Shown: piece after piece, positions 9,779 through 18,921 of the stretch | Layout of the letters: each line of letters opens with the position of its first letter | Position numbering within the stretch: position 1 is the stretch's first letter | Assembly (NCBI GenBank): GCA_965249455.1 | Contig: OZ252236.1 | Span: forward strand, 3,658,001 to 3,722,000 | DNA length: 64,000 nucleotides | Reading direction: 5' to 3' | Source: Jiulongibacter sp024742395 | Lineage (GTDB): Bacteria; Bacteroidota; Bacteroidia; Cytophagales; Spirosomataceae | Program-made: the position numbers and the translations under genes | Notes under the pieces: generated by a model | The model's input: only the letters and a program-made list of their open reading frames with translations | What the model was told of the DNA's origin: nothing | Database searches by the model: none

Positions 9779-11020
9779 TTATTTTACTCTTAAGCGAATG
9801 CCCACATAGAGTTTTTTGTATGAACTAATCTTATTCAATTGACAAATTTCTGAAACAGTGGTTCCGTAAGCACGGGCAATTTTCGTTAGATTATCCCCCG
9901 GTCTCACTCTATACCAGACTTTCTGAATAACTTCTTCTGGAATTTCTTCTTCAAAATCATCTTCGAAGTCTTCGAATCCATCAATACTTTCGGATGGTTC
10001 TATCTGAATTGAAGCATCCACATCCTTTAATGCAACTCTAGGAGATTTTCCTCTCAGATAATCATACATTTTAGAAGTCATCAGAAATTCCTGCATCTTA
10101 ATTTCCGTGGTATCTCGTCTGAAGATAAAGATATTCTCCGCATCAAATGCATTCCCTTCATATCGGGTTTCAAAATGCAGGTGTGACCCTGAACTTCTTC
10201 CTGTATTCCCACCAAGGCCAATTTCATCTCCGGCATTCACCCTGGTATTTTCAGGAAAATGAAGTTTTGACAAATGACCATAAACTGTCTCCAGGCCATT
10301 ATAATGCCTGATTACAATGCACCTTCCAAAACCCGATTTAGTACCGGAAATTCGAATGATTCCATCAAAAGCAGAATAAACAGGATCTCCTGTTTCAAGA
10401 TCTATATCTGTACCCTTATGCCATCTTCTCCATCTGAAACCAAAATGTGATGTGATGGGATTCTCCTTCAGAGGCGGAGACCAATATCTACCTTTAGAAA
10501 TATCATACAACTTGATAGGTACGATATCGTCAAAGCTTTTGGGGTTTATACCGTATGGGTTCACGTAGTTGTTATCCCAAATTGAAAAATAGCTGGCTAT
10601 TTTCACCATTTCATCAGAACCAGGAAAACGAGCTTCTTCCTCAATTTCTACGATCATCAATTCGCCTTCATCAATAGAACTGGTATCTTCATGAATATTC
10701 TCATTTAAACTTCTTACCGGCTCAATTTTGATTTCTGACCCAAACAATGATTCTGCACCTGGAGCATCGGATGGAATAGTGGTCTTTACCTCTTTGGCTT
10801 CAAAAGAGTTTTGAAATCTCAATCGGGGTTCTTCCTCAAATTTGAAGTCGACCTCTTGTTGAAAATTATTGTACTCTTTACCGTTCTGAGAATCCTCCTG
10901 TACCTCATTTTTTTTCTGAAATATTTTAGGAGCCTTAATGATTTTACCTGTTTCTCTTTGAGCAAAACTCAATTGAGATATCAAAATCATTGTGACCAGT
11001 AAAAAGCAATACTTTTTCAT
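9779..11020 (-). CDS. Secreted M23 metallopeptidase with C-terminal LysM
   Basis: A signal peptide is visible (MKKYCFLLVTMILISQLSFA, cleavage before Q). After an acidic linker, a peptidase M23 (LytM) domain spans about residues 180-300. Its zinc ligands are in GFRWRRWHKGTDIDL (H and D) and in the SHLHFE motif. A LysM domain closes the protein (YRVRPGDNLTKIARAYGT), with the family's usual ..VGIRLRV end. The protein is expected to cut or remodel peptidoglycan in the periplasm. It sits 5 bp after trxB and 3 bp before bshB1. All catalytic residues appear present, so it is probably active rather than an EnvC/NlpD-type activator. Confidence 0.88.
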   Translation of the reverse strand: MKKYCFLLVTMILISQLSFAQRETGKIIKAPKIFQKKNEVQEDSQNGKEYNNFQQEVDFKFEEEPRLRFQNSFEAKEVKTTIPSDAPGAESLFGSEIKIEPVRSLNENIHEDTSSIDEGELMIVEIEEEARFPGSDEMVKIASYFSIWDNNYVNPYGINPKSFDDIVPIKLYDISKGRYWSPPLKENPITSHFGFRWRRWHKGTDIDLETGDPVYSAFDGIIRISGTKSGFGRCIVIRHYNGLETVYGHLSKLHFPENTRVNAGDEIGLGGNTGRSSGSHLHFETRYEGNAFDAENIFIFRRDTTEIKMQEFLMTSKMYDYLRGKSPRVALKDVDASIQIEPSESIDGFEDFEDDFEEEIPEEVIQKVWYRVRPGDNLTKIARAYGTTVSEICQLNKISSYKKLYVGIRLRVK

Positions 11021-11025
11021 TTATC

Positions 11026-11964
11026 TTAATCTTCAAATGCTGCCAAATATCTTTCGGCGTCTAAGGCTGCCATGCAACCTGTACCTGCTGCTGTAACTGC
11101 CTGTCTGTAAATCTTATCCATTGCATCCCCGCTGGCAAAAACACCATCAATATTCGTTTTTGATGTGCCTTTCTCAACTTCCAGATAGCCGGTTTCATCC
11201 ATATCTAACCAACCTTTAAAAATCTCCGTATTGGGTTTGTGTCCAATAGCTACAAAAAAGCCGGTTGCATTAATGACGAATTCTTCACCCGTAATATTGT
11301 TTTTAGCTTTCACTCCTGATACTTCAGAGTCACCTAAAACCTCTACAGTTTCTGCATTGAAAACCACTTCAATGTTTTCTGTTTTCATTACTCTGTTTTG
11401 CATGATAGTAGAGGCTCTGAAATGATCCTTTCTTACCAGCATAGTAACCTTCTTGCAAAGTTTTGATAAATAATGTGCTTCCTCACAGGCCGTATCGCCT
11501 GCTCCTACTACCACTACTTCCTGCCCTCTATAAAAAAAACCATCACAAACTGCACATGCTGATACACCCATGCCATTAAGTCTTTGCTCAGACTCCAGAC
11601 CCAGCCATTTAGCAGAAGCTCCTGTAGCAATAATCACCGCTTTAGCTGTTATTTCTTTATTTTCATCTATAATCACTTTATGGGCAAGTGGAGTTGAGAA
11701 ATCCACTTTTGTTGCCATTCCATAGCGATTATCCAGACCAAATCTCTCAGCCTGCTTTCTTAATTCTTCCATCATAGCAGGCCCTTGTATGCCATCAGGA
11801 TAGCCGGGAAAATTCTCTACATCATTAGTGATGGTTAATTGGCCACCTGGTTGGTCACCTTGATACATTACTGGTTTTAAACCTGCTCTTGAAGCATATA
11901 TTGCGGCAGTATAGCCCGCAGGGCCTGAGCCCAAAATCAATACTTCTACTTTTTCTTCTGTCAT
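11026..11964 (-). CDS. trxB: Thioredoxin-disulfide reductase TrxB
   Basis: This 312-residue flavoprotein passes electrons from NADPH to thioredoxin. It has the FAD-binding GSGPAGYTAA near residues 12-21, the redox-active pair CAVC (C137, C140), an NADPH-binding VVGAGDTACEEA, and the C-terminal FAD motif VFASGDAMDKIYRQAVTAAGTG. The CxxC pair separates it from bacillithiol-disulfide reductase (Bdr/YpdA), although its operon contains bshB1. It is the first gene of the operon; 121 bp with no clear gene separate it from the PorE-like gene. Confidence 0.95.
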   Translation of the reverse strand: MTEEKVEVLILGSGPAGYTAAIYASRAGLKPVMYQGDQPGGQLTITNDVENFPGYPDGIQGPAMMEELRKQAERFGLDNRYGMATKVDFSTPLAHKVIIDENKEITAKAVIIATGASAKWLGLESEQRLNGMGVSACAVCDGFFYRGQEVVVVGAGDTACEEAHYLSKLCKKVTMLVRKDHFRASTIMQNRVMKTENIEVVFNAETVEVLGDSEVSGVKAKNNITGEEFVINATGFFVAIGHKPNTEIFKGWLDMDETGYLEVEKGTSKTNIDGVFASGDAMDKIYRQAVTAAGTGCMAALDAERYLAAFED

Positions 11965-12085
11965 TCTAATAGTTTTGTTCTTCCAACAGTCTAAGAGGCC
12001 GCAAAGTTCACTATTTTAAACAGCATAATCAAGCCATTCTCACATTGAAAATAGGCAAAATACGACTCGAAAATAAAATGATTTA

Positions 12086-13987
12086 TTATAAGAATTTGAG
12101 TTCTATCCTCCTGTTTAATTGACGGTTTTGATCAGAATCATTCTTTACTATTGGTCTGGACTCACCAAAGCCTTTGGCAATAAGATTTTTTTCATTCAAT
12201 CCTTCTGAAATCAGATACGCAACCACCGCTTCTGCTCTTTTTTTAGATAAAAGCAAATTTGCCTCTTCATTGCCCACATCATCAGTGTGGCCTGAAATTT
12301 CCACCTTTAAAGAGGGATTTCGCCAGATTAATTCGGCTAATTTGCTCAGTTCAGTCATTGACTCCGGCTTTAATTCGTAGCTGCCTTCGTCAAAATAAAT
12401 ATTGTTCAGAATTTCTGTTTTTTCCTTTTCTATTTTTTCAAGATCTACATTCAGTTCCTTATTTGATTTACGTTCCTTACCATTAAAGCTGAATGACATA
12501 CTTTTAAAAAAATAATCGGGGTGCTCTACGTAGAGGCCAAAATTTCCACTAAAGGGAAGTACCGCCAAATACTCTCCGGATTTCTCGTCAGCCTCAAAAG
12601 TAGAAATAGTTTCTTTTGTACTTAAATTGACTAATTGTATGCGGGCTGTTAAAGCTTCTTTAGTTACCGCATCGCGTATTACCCCTTTTAAGTAAAAAGT
12701 GGGATTAAATTTTTCTTTTAATTCTTGTGGTAAGTCAAATTGATAAAGATTGACATTCTCTCCGGACTCCACAGAATAATAAGCTCTCTTTCCGTCTGCT
12801 GAAATGACCAGGGCTAATTGATCTTTAACATCATTCAACGGATAACCAAGGTTCTCTGGTTTGGTAAATTGTCCTTTAACCCGCTCACTAAGAAATACAT
12901 CATAACCTCCCAGACCCATGTGTCCGTTAGAAGCAAAAAACAAGCTTGTCATGTTGGGATGCAAATACGGCGAAATTTCGTCCCTACTTGTATTTATTTT
13001 CTTTCCCAGATTTTGAGCTACACTCCAAAGATTCATATCACCTAATCTACTTACGTAAAGGTCTTTTCCACCTTCACCACCAAATCTTTCAGAGGAAAAA
13101 ATAATCACTGTACCATCTGGCGACAAAGAAGCTTGGGAGTCCCATGCAGGCGAATTGACATTGGCACCCATATTTTCCGGAGAAGACCAGCCCTTACTGC
13201 TGTATCTGGATATAAAAAGATCACAACTACCAAAACCGGGTCTGCCTTCACAACTAGTAAATACCATAGTTTTGCCATCTGCAGAGATCGTACAGGTACC
13301 TTCGTTATAATCTGTGTTTACAAGCTTAGAGATGCCCTCTGGTTCACTCCATTTCCCATCTTTTAGATTAGAAATATAAATATCTTCATCTCCGTTATTG
13401 CTTCTGGCCGTATAGTAAATAGTCTCCCCGTCAGCAGTAAATGCAGGGAAATACTGTTTATCCTTCATATTCAAAATAGCATCCATCTTTTGCGGGGCAA
13501 TAACTAATGGATTCTCTTTGGCTTGAATCGCAAATTCACTTTCCTTTTTTTGGCTTTCTAATTGAGCATAAGCCCTTGATCCGACTTTGGTGTTCTTTAA
13601 AGCCAAGTCATAATATCTTATGGCCTCCTCATAACGTTCTTCCTTTTGATATTCCGAAGCTAAAAAAGAAAATGCCAGCACGTACGACTTATTCCCGCTA
13701 TCTTTCTGCAGAAGGGTTTCATACATTTGACGGGCTTTTGATAAGTCCCTTTTGGCATATGCCAACTGACCTAATCTGTAATATGCCAATGCGTAATCCG
13801 GATATCTTTCCAGGGCCTTCTCATAAAATACCCGGGCAGTTTCATAATCACGACCCTTGTAGGCCTCCTCACCCTTTGAAAATAAATTCTCAGCCTTCTT
13901 ATCTTGTGCCCGTAAATTATGTATAAAACTGAATACCATTAGAAGAGCCAGCTTATACACAAAAGTGAATTTAAAGATCCTATTCAT
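12086..13987 (-). CDS. PorE-like TPR/PD40/OmpA envelope protein
   Basis: Domain order in the 633-residue protein is: signal peptide (to about residue 27, ..LRAQ); TPR repeats (about 30-150); a five-bladed PD40/WD40-like propeller (about 180-410; FTADGETIYYTARSNNGDEDIY, LSPDGTVIIFSSERFGGEGGKDLY); a carboxypeptidase-regulatory-like domain (about 425-500); and an OmpA peptidoglycan-binding domain (about 520-633; SGHTDDVGNEEANLLLSKKRA). This order is that of PorE, a T9SS periplasmic component that tethers the system to peptidoglycan. Bacteroidota usually carry several such paralogues, and a second lies at 40391-42694, so T9SS membership of this copy is not certain. Confidence 0.8.
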   Translation of the reverse strand: MNRIFKFTFVYKLALLMVFSFIHNLRAQDKKAENLFSKGEEAYKGRDYETARVFYEKALERYPDYALAYYRLGQLAYAKRDLSKARQMYETLLQKDSGNKSYVLAFSFLASEYQKEERYEEAIRYYDLALKNTKVGSRAYAQLESQKKESEFAIQAKENPLVIAPQKMDAILNMKDKQYFPAFTADGETIYYTARSNNGDEDIYISNLKDGKWSEPEGISKLVNTDYNEGTCTISADGKTMVFTSCEGRPGFGSCDLFISRYSSKGWSSPENMGANVNSPAWDSQASLSPDGTVIIFSSERFGGEGGKDLYVSRLGDMNLWSVAQNLGKKINTSRDEISPYLHPNMTSLFFASNGHMGLGGYDVFLSERVKGQFTKPENLGYPLNDVKDQLALVISADGKRAYYSVESGENVNLYQFDLPQELKEKFNPTFYLKGVIRDAVTKEALTARIQLVNLSTKETISTFEADEKSGEYLAVLPFSGNFGLYVEHPDYFFKSMSFSFNGKERKSNKELNVDLEKIEKEKTEILNNIYFDEGSYELKPESMTELSKLAELIWRNPSLKVEISGHTDDVGNEEANLLLSKKRAEAVVAYLISEGLNEKNLIAKGFGESRPIVKNDSDQNRQLNRRIELKFL

Positions 13988-14064
13988 AGCCTCGATATCT
14001 GAAACTTATTAGTGGTTTAAAAGTCTGCTTGCCTTACTTTTAGAAAACGCTGGCATTTTCTTTT

Positions 14065-14072
14065 TATTTTTG
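14065..14072 (+). promoter_or_regulatory. Bacteroidota -7 element upstream of hemJ
   Basis: TATTTTTG fits the Bacteroidota -7 consensus TAnnTTTG exactly and lies 24 bp before the hemJ ATG. The -33 region about 21 bp upstream reads TTTTAG, only a partial match to TTTG. Confidence 0.5.
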
Positions 14073-14095
14073 CCTCGCAATTACCGTACCTCAGC

Positions 14096-14635
14096 ATGAT
14101 GCAATACTACCTTTACTTCAAAGCATTCCATATTTTTGGTTTCGTCTCCTGGTTTGCCGGACTTTTTTATTTGGTCAGAATCTTTGTTTATCACGCGGAA
14201 GCCAATGACAAACCAGAACAGCTGAGAGAAGATTGGAAAAAACAATTCACATTAATGTCATGGAGAGTTTATAAAATCATTCTAAATCCCGGTATGATGA
14301 TAACCTGGACATTCGGCTTATTAATGTTAGGTAGTAACCCAGCCATTTTAAACCAAAACTGGATTAAAGTGAAGTTGGTTTTGTTAGTTTTACTAACTGG
14401 TTATCACCTCTATTGTAAAACCATTATTAGAAAACAGGAAAAAGGAGAAACGACCTACTCTTCGTTTCAGTTTAGGCTCTTAAATGAGTTACCTACCTTG
14501 TTTTTATTAGCCATTGTCTTACTGGCCGTCATAAAAGATGTCCTGAATTTCGTTTATCTTTTTGCTGGCATAATGGTCTTTGGCGTATTACTTTTTGCCA
14601 TTGCAAAAGCATACAAAAACAGAAGAACTAAATAA
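14096..14635 (+). CDS. hemJ: Protoporphyrinogen IX oxidase HemJ
   Basis: HemJ oxidises protoporphyrinogen IX to protoporphyrin IX in haem synthesis at the inner membrane. The 179-residue protein has four to five hydrophobic helices. The N-terminal KAFHIFGFVSWFAGLFYLVRIFVYH carries the conserved histidine and arginine, and LLLTGYHLYC carries the second conserved histidine; these identify the family (UPF0093). Two ATGs are adjacent (14096 and 14099). An exact TAnnTTTG element lies just upstream. It is divergent from the PorE-like gene. Confidence 0.92.
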   Translation: MMQYYLYFKAFHIFGFVSWFAGLFYLVRIFVYHAEANDKPEQLREDWKKQFTLMSWRVYKIILNPGMMITWTFGLLMLGSNPAILNQNWIKVKLVLLVLLTGYHLYCKTIIRKQEKGETTYSSFQFRLLNELPTLFLLAIVLLAVIKDVLNFVYLFAGIMVFGVLLFAIAKAYKNRRTK

Positions 14636-14689
14636 TTGAACTTTCAATATATTCTGAAAGTATATTTTATACTAATATTATTATAATAA

Positions 14690-14968
14690 ATGAATTTAAA
14701 TTCCATTACATCATATCAATCAGAAAAAGAACTTCCCAATGATCTATTAAAGGCTCTTTGGAATGCTAAAAAGGGGAGCTGGGAAAGAGCACACGAAATA
14801 GCTCAATCCAATGAAGGGAATAAGGATTATGATAGAATTCATGCCTACCTTCACAGAGTAGAAGGCGACAAATTTAATGCAGGCTGGTGGTACAGAAATA
14901 TCGGAATCCCCTACCCTTCTATAAGTCTTGACCAAGAGTGGGAAGAGCTTGTCAAAAAGTATTCTTAA
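14690..14968 (+). CDS. Small conserved protein of unknown function
   Basis: This 92-residue soluble protein is probably helical and has no signal peptide. The pattern LLKALWNAKKGSWERAHEIAQS ... HAYLHRVEGDKFNAGWWYR recalls a small conserved family of unknown function found in several phyla. The conserved W, H, R and GD residues suggest a real protein. It starts 54 bp after hemJ and may be co-transcribed with it. Its last 17 bp overlap the convergent crtY gene. I assign no function. Confidence 0.75.
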   Translation: MNLNSITSYQSEKELPNDLLKALWNAKKGSWERAHEIAQSNEGNKDYDRIHAYLHRVEGDKFNAGWWYRNIGIPYPSISLDQEWEELVKKYS

Positions 14969-15650
14969 CGGACCACTGTGATTTAAACCACTTGTATAGC
15001 TGTAAGTTCATCAGAATTAGTAACAGGCCGTAGAAAGTGTCTTCTACCGGAATGGTGCCCATTCTAAGACTTAAATTTTCTGAGTCATTGTACCATACGA
15101 TAGGACTTTCAATAAAACTTCCTGTGAGCAAACCATTACTGGCGAAAAAGAAAGGTAGTATGACAAGATAGGCCAAATAGTCCATTGAAAGATCTGCCCT
15201 CTTAATAAGTAGCCAAATTAGGAACACAGCCAAAAGCAAAAATGCTGAAGCCGTATACCAATGATTCAGATGTGTTATCCCTATTCCGCCCAAAATAATT
15301 ATTAAACCAAAGCTTATTGGTTTTTGAAAAGGTTTTAGGGGATTAGCAGGTAGAAGATATTCTAAGGCAAACCAAGTAAACACGCAGGAATATGGAATAC
15401 AAATGAAAAATAAAACCTCTTCTATTGGTAAGTTACCTAGATAGATTCCTGTTAAATATTGAGGATTGAAGCCCCATACTCCTATTTCTGTAAAATAATA
15501 GTCCCAAATCAGAAAGAATAGAGCTACTATCAGATTAGCAGGAAAGAAATATGTCCACTCTTTATAAAAAGGCCTTGGTTTATAAAAGCTAAAAAGAAAC
15601 GGCACCAGAATGCAGCCAATATCTACTAATAGATAAGTAAACTGTTTCAT
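14952..15650 (-). CDS. crtY: Lycopene beta-cyclase, CrtYcd type
   Basis: The 232-residue protein has about seven membrane helices and the two half-repeats of the lycopene cyclase domain family (CrtYc/CrtYd fused, as in archaea and Bacteroidota). The acidic motif of the first half is LPIEEVLFFICIPYSC and of the second IPVEDTFYGLLLILM; both carry the paired acids expected for this flavin-independent cyclase. It converts lycopene to beta-carotene. It overlaps crtZ by 4 bp and is the last gene of the carotenoid operon. Confidence 0.9.
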   Translation of the reverse strand: MKQFTYLLVDIGCILVPFLFSFYKPRPFYKEWTYFFPANLIVALFFLIWDYYFTEIGVWGFNPQYLTGIYLGNLPIEEVLFFICIPYSCVFTWFALEYLLPANPLKPFQKPISFGLIIILGGIGITHLNHWYTASAFLLLAVFLIWLLIKRADLSMDYLAYLVILPFFFASNGLLTGSFIESPIVWYNDSENLSLRMGTIPVEDTFYGLLLILMNLQLYKWFKSQWSVKNTF

Positions 15651-16105
15651 CTCTTAGCCTCTCGAAAATAACGAATGGGCACATACAACATACCAAAACA
15701 TTCTCCGTCTTCTTTTCCTAAATGTTTATGATGTACCTTATGCCCTTTTCGTAAACCCAGAAGATAAGGACTTTTTATGTTATTAAACCACTTGAATCTT
15801 TGATGTATCAGCACATCATGAATGAGGAAGTAGGCAATCCCATAAAACAAAATCCCCAAACCTATAAAAAACTTAAAATTCAATACAGGTTCTAAACCAA
15901 AATAAAATAGCAAAATGCTTGGCAATGCGAAGATCACAAAGAATGCATCGTTTTTCTCGAAAATCCCCTGATACTTAGGCTGATGATGATCTTCATGTAA
16001 ATACCATAAAAACCCATGCATTACGAACTTATGTGTGCACCATGTTACCCCTTCCATCACTAAAAAAGTAGCCAAAGTAACCGCAGCAAAAAACAAATAA
16101 CTCAT
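15647..16105 (-). CDS. crtZ: Beta-carotene hydroxylase CrtZ
   Basis: This 152-residue membrane di-iron hydroxylase turns beta-carotene into zeaxanthin. The histidine clusters of the family are all visible: HKFVMH (residues 25-30), HEDHHQ (37-42), HDVLIHQR, and HKVHHKH. Helices flank the clusters. It overlaps crtY by 4 bp downstream and the unknown gene by 4 bp upstream (ATGA-type), which implies translational coupling. No ketolase gene (crtW) lies nearby, so zeaxanthin is the likely end product. Confidence 0.93.
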   Translation of the reverse strand: MSYLFFAAVTLATFLVMEGVTWCTHKFVMHGFLWYLHEDHHQPKYQGIFEKNDAFFVIFALPSILLFYFGLEPVLNFKFFIGLGILFYGIAYFLIHDVLIHQRFKWFNNIKSPYLLGLRKGHKVHHKHLGKEDGECFGMLYVPIRYFREAKR

Positions 16106-16563
16106 ACTTGTAAACCTAATTTTCTTAATTTATCAAACATCACTTTTTGGTACTCTTTGCTAAGTCCAGACTGACCAATTCTTGATTTCAGTATTTTCAA
16201 ATCTTCCTCAATTTTATCACTGTAGCCAATAAAGGAGGGGGCGTTAATCTGCACCAAAAGTCTTACGTACCGTGCTTCTATATCATTCGGATTCTCACTT
16301 ATATAGTTTTCCAGTTTTTCCTTCCCAGATCTAAAGTGAAAAAACTTAGCGGTTGGCAAAAAAGCGTACTTGGCCTGAAGCATCTCTGCTACCGCTATAT
16401 ACGGTACAGCCTTTTTACAGTTAACTCCTGAATATTTCTTAAGGAATTCGTCTACTTTTTCTCCAGACTTCATGTCATGAAAATGGCTTCTCAAGTCATG
16501 AAGAGACGAACAGTCATTTACGGCAAACAATCTAAAAAGAATGACAACCTTAAGAAGAACCAT
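16102..16563 (-). CDS. Unknown protein embedded in the carotenoid operon
   Basis: The 153-residue protein begins with a hydrophobic, signal-like segment (MVLLKVVILFRLFAVN). The rest looks helical and TPR-like: VPYIAVAEMLQAKYAFLP, ENPNDIEARYVRLLVQIN, KEYQKVMFDKLRKLGLQV. I recognise no catalytic motif. The gene begins 1 bp after crtB and overlaps crtZ by 4 bp, so it is translated as part of the crt operon. Two cysteines (C18 in NDCSS and C49 in GVNCKK) are visible. A role in organising or supporting carotenoid enzymes at the membrane is possible but is only context. Confidence 0.75.
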   Translation of the reverse strand: MVLLKVVILFRLFAVNDCSSLHDLRSHFHDMKSGEKVDEFLKKYSGVNCKKAVPYIAVAEMLQAKYAFLPTAKFFHFRSGKEKLENYISENPNDIEARYVRLLVQINAPSFIGYSDKIEEDLKILKSRIGQSGLSKEYQKVMFDKLRKLGLQV

Positions 16564-16564
16564 T

Positions 16565-17401
16565 TTATATCATATTTAACTTGTAACGTGTGTATGCCTT
16601 GCAAAGTATAAACACCTTTTTAGGGTCAGATATTCTTATTCTGCTCGTCATTATTTGTTTACTATCCAGACGCTTTATTTTTCTTAAAAGTCCTTGATAA
16701 TATCTGTAAGCCAAATATACACCCATTCGCCCTTCCATTGGTAATTTCACAATACCTTTATATGCCTCTCTGAAATCCTCTTCTATATCTAAAATAATCG
16801 CATTTTTTGTTTCATTATCCAGTACGCTGGTGTTTAAATTAGGGAAGTATGACCTGCCTAATTCCGTTAAATCTGCATTTAAATCACGCAGAAAGTTAAC
16901 TTTTTGAAAAGCTGAGCCCAATCTCATCGCATAATCTTTCAATTCATTAAAGCGATTATTGTCGTTGTTAACAAAAACTCTTAAACACATCAGACCCACA
17001 ACATCTGCCGACCCGTAAATGTAATCTTTATATGCTTCCTCTGTTTTGTATTCATTAACACTCAAATCATAACGCATGCTTCGCATGAAATCCCTGACAT
17101 AGTCATACAAATCAAATTTGTGTACAACCTCCTGAAACGAATTTAATATAGGATTAAGACTAATCTTTCGTTCTATGGCTCTTTCGTATTCAAGCTCAAA
17201 TTCATCAAGTAAAGTTTCCTGATCATAATCACCAAATGTATCTACAATTTCATCAGCATATCTAACAAAACCATAAATAGCATAGATTGATGGTCTTATT
17301 GAAGGACCAAATAGCTTTATTCCCATTGAAAATGAGGTACTGTAAGCATTCGTTATAAGCTTACTGCAGTCATAGCTGGATGAATCAAAAAGCGACTTCA
17401 T
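16565..17401 (-). CDS. crtB: Phytoene synthase CrtB
   Basis: CrtB joins two geranylgeranyl diphosphates to give phytoene. The 278-residue protein has the first aspartate-rich motif YADEIVDTF and the second, FLRDLNADLTELGRSYFP, which bind diphosphate through magnesium. YSTSFSMGIKLF and IYAIYGFVRYADE are family-typical. It overlaps crtI by 4 bp, and the unknown gene follows after 1 bp. Confidence 0.94.
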   Translation of the reverse strand: MKSLFDSSSYDCSKLITNAYSTSFSMGIKLFGPSIRPSIYAIYGFVRYADEIVDTFGDYDQETLLDEFELEYERAIERKISLNPILNSFQEVVHKFDLYDYVRDFMRSMRYDLSVNEYKTEEAYKDYIYGSADVVGLMCLRVFVNNDNNRFNELKDYAMRLGSAFQKVNFLRDLNADLTELGRSYFPNLNTSVLDNETKNAIILDIEEDFREAYKGIVKLPMEGRMGVYLAYRYYQGLLRKIKRLDSKQIMTSRIRISDPKKVFILCKAYTRYKLNMI

Positions 17402-18867
17402 AGTTTATTTTCGTATTTTAGGATTAAATCACTGACTATTTTCCCTGAGATAAGTGCCGGAGGTACACCTGGCCCGGGAACTGTTAACTGACCAGTAAAA
17501 TAAAGGTTGCTCAATTTTTTGCTTTTCAGCTTAGGTCTTAATATGTGTGTCTGGAATAACGTATTAGCAAGCCCGTACGCATTTCCTTTGTAAGAATTAT
17601 ACTCAGATTTGAAATCATTTACGCAGAACGATTCTTTGAAGATCACGAAATCCTTCACCTCCTGACCCGTCAAAGTACCAAGTCTTTGCATTATTAAGTC
17701 AAAATATTTCTCTCTGATTTCCGGCGAATCTTCGAGATCTGGAGCAATCGGAATTAAAAATATGCCGGCTTCCTTGCCCTCAGGGGCTGCTTCACTATCT
17801 GTTTTACTTGGAAAACTTCCATAAAAAAGAGGTTCTTCAGGCCAAGTTTTAGTATCGTAAATGGTTTCTGCATGCTTCTCAAAGTCGGTATCAAAAAAGA
17901 GCGTATGATGCTCCAGATTAGTGAGCTTTTTATCAAACCCCACATAAAACAATAAGGCTGAAGGGGCAAACGTCTTTTTAGCCCAATACTTTTCTGAGTA
18001 TTGCTTCTTATTGTCTGGAAGTAATGTCTCGGTATGATGATAATCTGCTCCGCTCAGGAGTATATCACAAGACTTTACATGACCATTAACTTTGACTCCC
18101 TGAACTTCATCACCATAAGTTATTATTTCTTCTACCGCACTGTTGGTTTCAAACTTAACACCCAGTTCCGCAGCCAAAGTGCTCATGGCCTTAACTACCT
18201 CAAACATACCGCCTTTAGGATGCCATGTTCCTAATTTTAAGTCAGCATAGTTCATGAAGTTATAAAAAGACGGTGTATTGGATGCCTTGGCACCAAGAAA
18301 CAAAACTGGAAACTCCAGTACTTCACGTAAATCCGGATGATCTATGTGCCTGGCTACCTGCTTTTTTATTGTATCGACAAAAGAGCCCAGTTTCATGGCC
18401 GTTTTAGGCGTTACAATCTCCATCAGATTTTCACCAGGCTGATAAACTAAGTCCTTTATGGCAATATCATAATTGTCTTCTGCCTTATTAATAAAGCTTT
18501 GAAGTTTAGCTGAGCTACCCTTTTGAATTCGCTCAAAGGTTTTCTTTGTTTCTTCAAAATCTGCAGAAACTGGAATAAAGTACTTTTCACCAAAACATAT
18601 TTGATATCCAGGATCTAATTGGATAAGTGCGTAATAATCAGACGTCTTTTTTCCAAAATCATTAAAGAAACGATCAAATACATCGGGCATCCAATAGAAA
18701 GTTGGACCTATATCAAAGGTGAAGCCATTCTTTTTTAACTGGCGTGCTCTTCCTCCTACTTCAGCATTTTTCTCAAGCACGGTCACATCATACCCGGCCT
18801 TCGCCAGATAGCAGGAAGCCGCTAATGAAGAAAAACCAGACCCAATGATGACAATCTTTTTAGACAT
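17398..18867 (-). CDS. crtI: Phytoene desaturase CrtI
   Basis: CrtI is an FAD-dependent desaturase that converts phytoene to lycopene. The dinucleotide-binding segment VIIGSGFSSLAASCYLAKAGYDV lies near residues 6-28, followed by EKNAEVGGRARQ. The C-terminal flavin motif LYFTGQLTVPGPGVPPALISGKIVSD is clear. Length (489) is normal. It is the first gene of crtI-crtB-unknown-crtZ-crtY. A perfect inverted repeat lies 55-84 bp upstream of its ATG and is a candidate operator. Confidence 0.94.
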   Translation of the reverse strand: MSKKIVIIGSGFSSLAASCYLAKAGYDVTVLEKNAEVGGRARQLKKNGFTFDIGPTFYWMPDVFDRFFNDFGKKTSDYYALIQLDPGYQICFGEKYFIPVSADFEETKKTFERIQKGSSAKLQSFINKAEDNYDIAIKDLVYQPGENLMEIVTPKTAMKLGSFVDTIKKQVARHIDHPDLREVLEFPVLFLGAKASNTPSFYNFMNYADLKLGTWHPKGGMFEVVKAMSTLAAELGVKFETNSAVEEIITYGDEVQGVKVNGHVKSCDILLSGADYHHTETLLPDNKKQYSEKYWAKKTFAPSALLFYVGFDKKLTNLEHHTLFFDTDFEKHAETIYDTKTWPEEPLFYGSFPSKTDSEAAPEGKEAGIFLIPIAPDLEDSPEIREKYFDLIMQRLGTLTGQEVKDFVIFKESFCVNDFKSEYNSYKGNAYGLANTLFQTHILRPKLKSKKLSNLYFTGQLTVPGPGVPPALISGKIVSDLILKYENKL

Positions 18868-18921
18868 TTATTCTACTCCTTTGAGAACTCTAACCAATAA
18901 TAGGAAATATAAATTTCATTT

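Noticed and set aside
13507..13926. 139-residue plus-strand open frame
   Set aside because: It lies antisense to the PorE-like gene, whose domains are clear.
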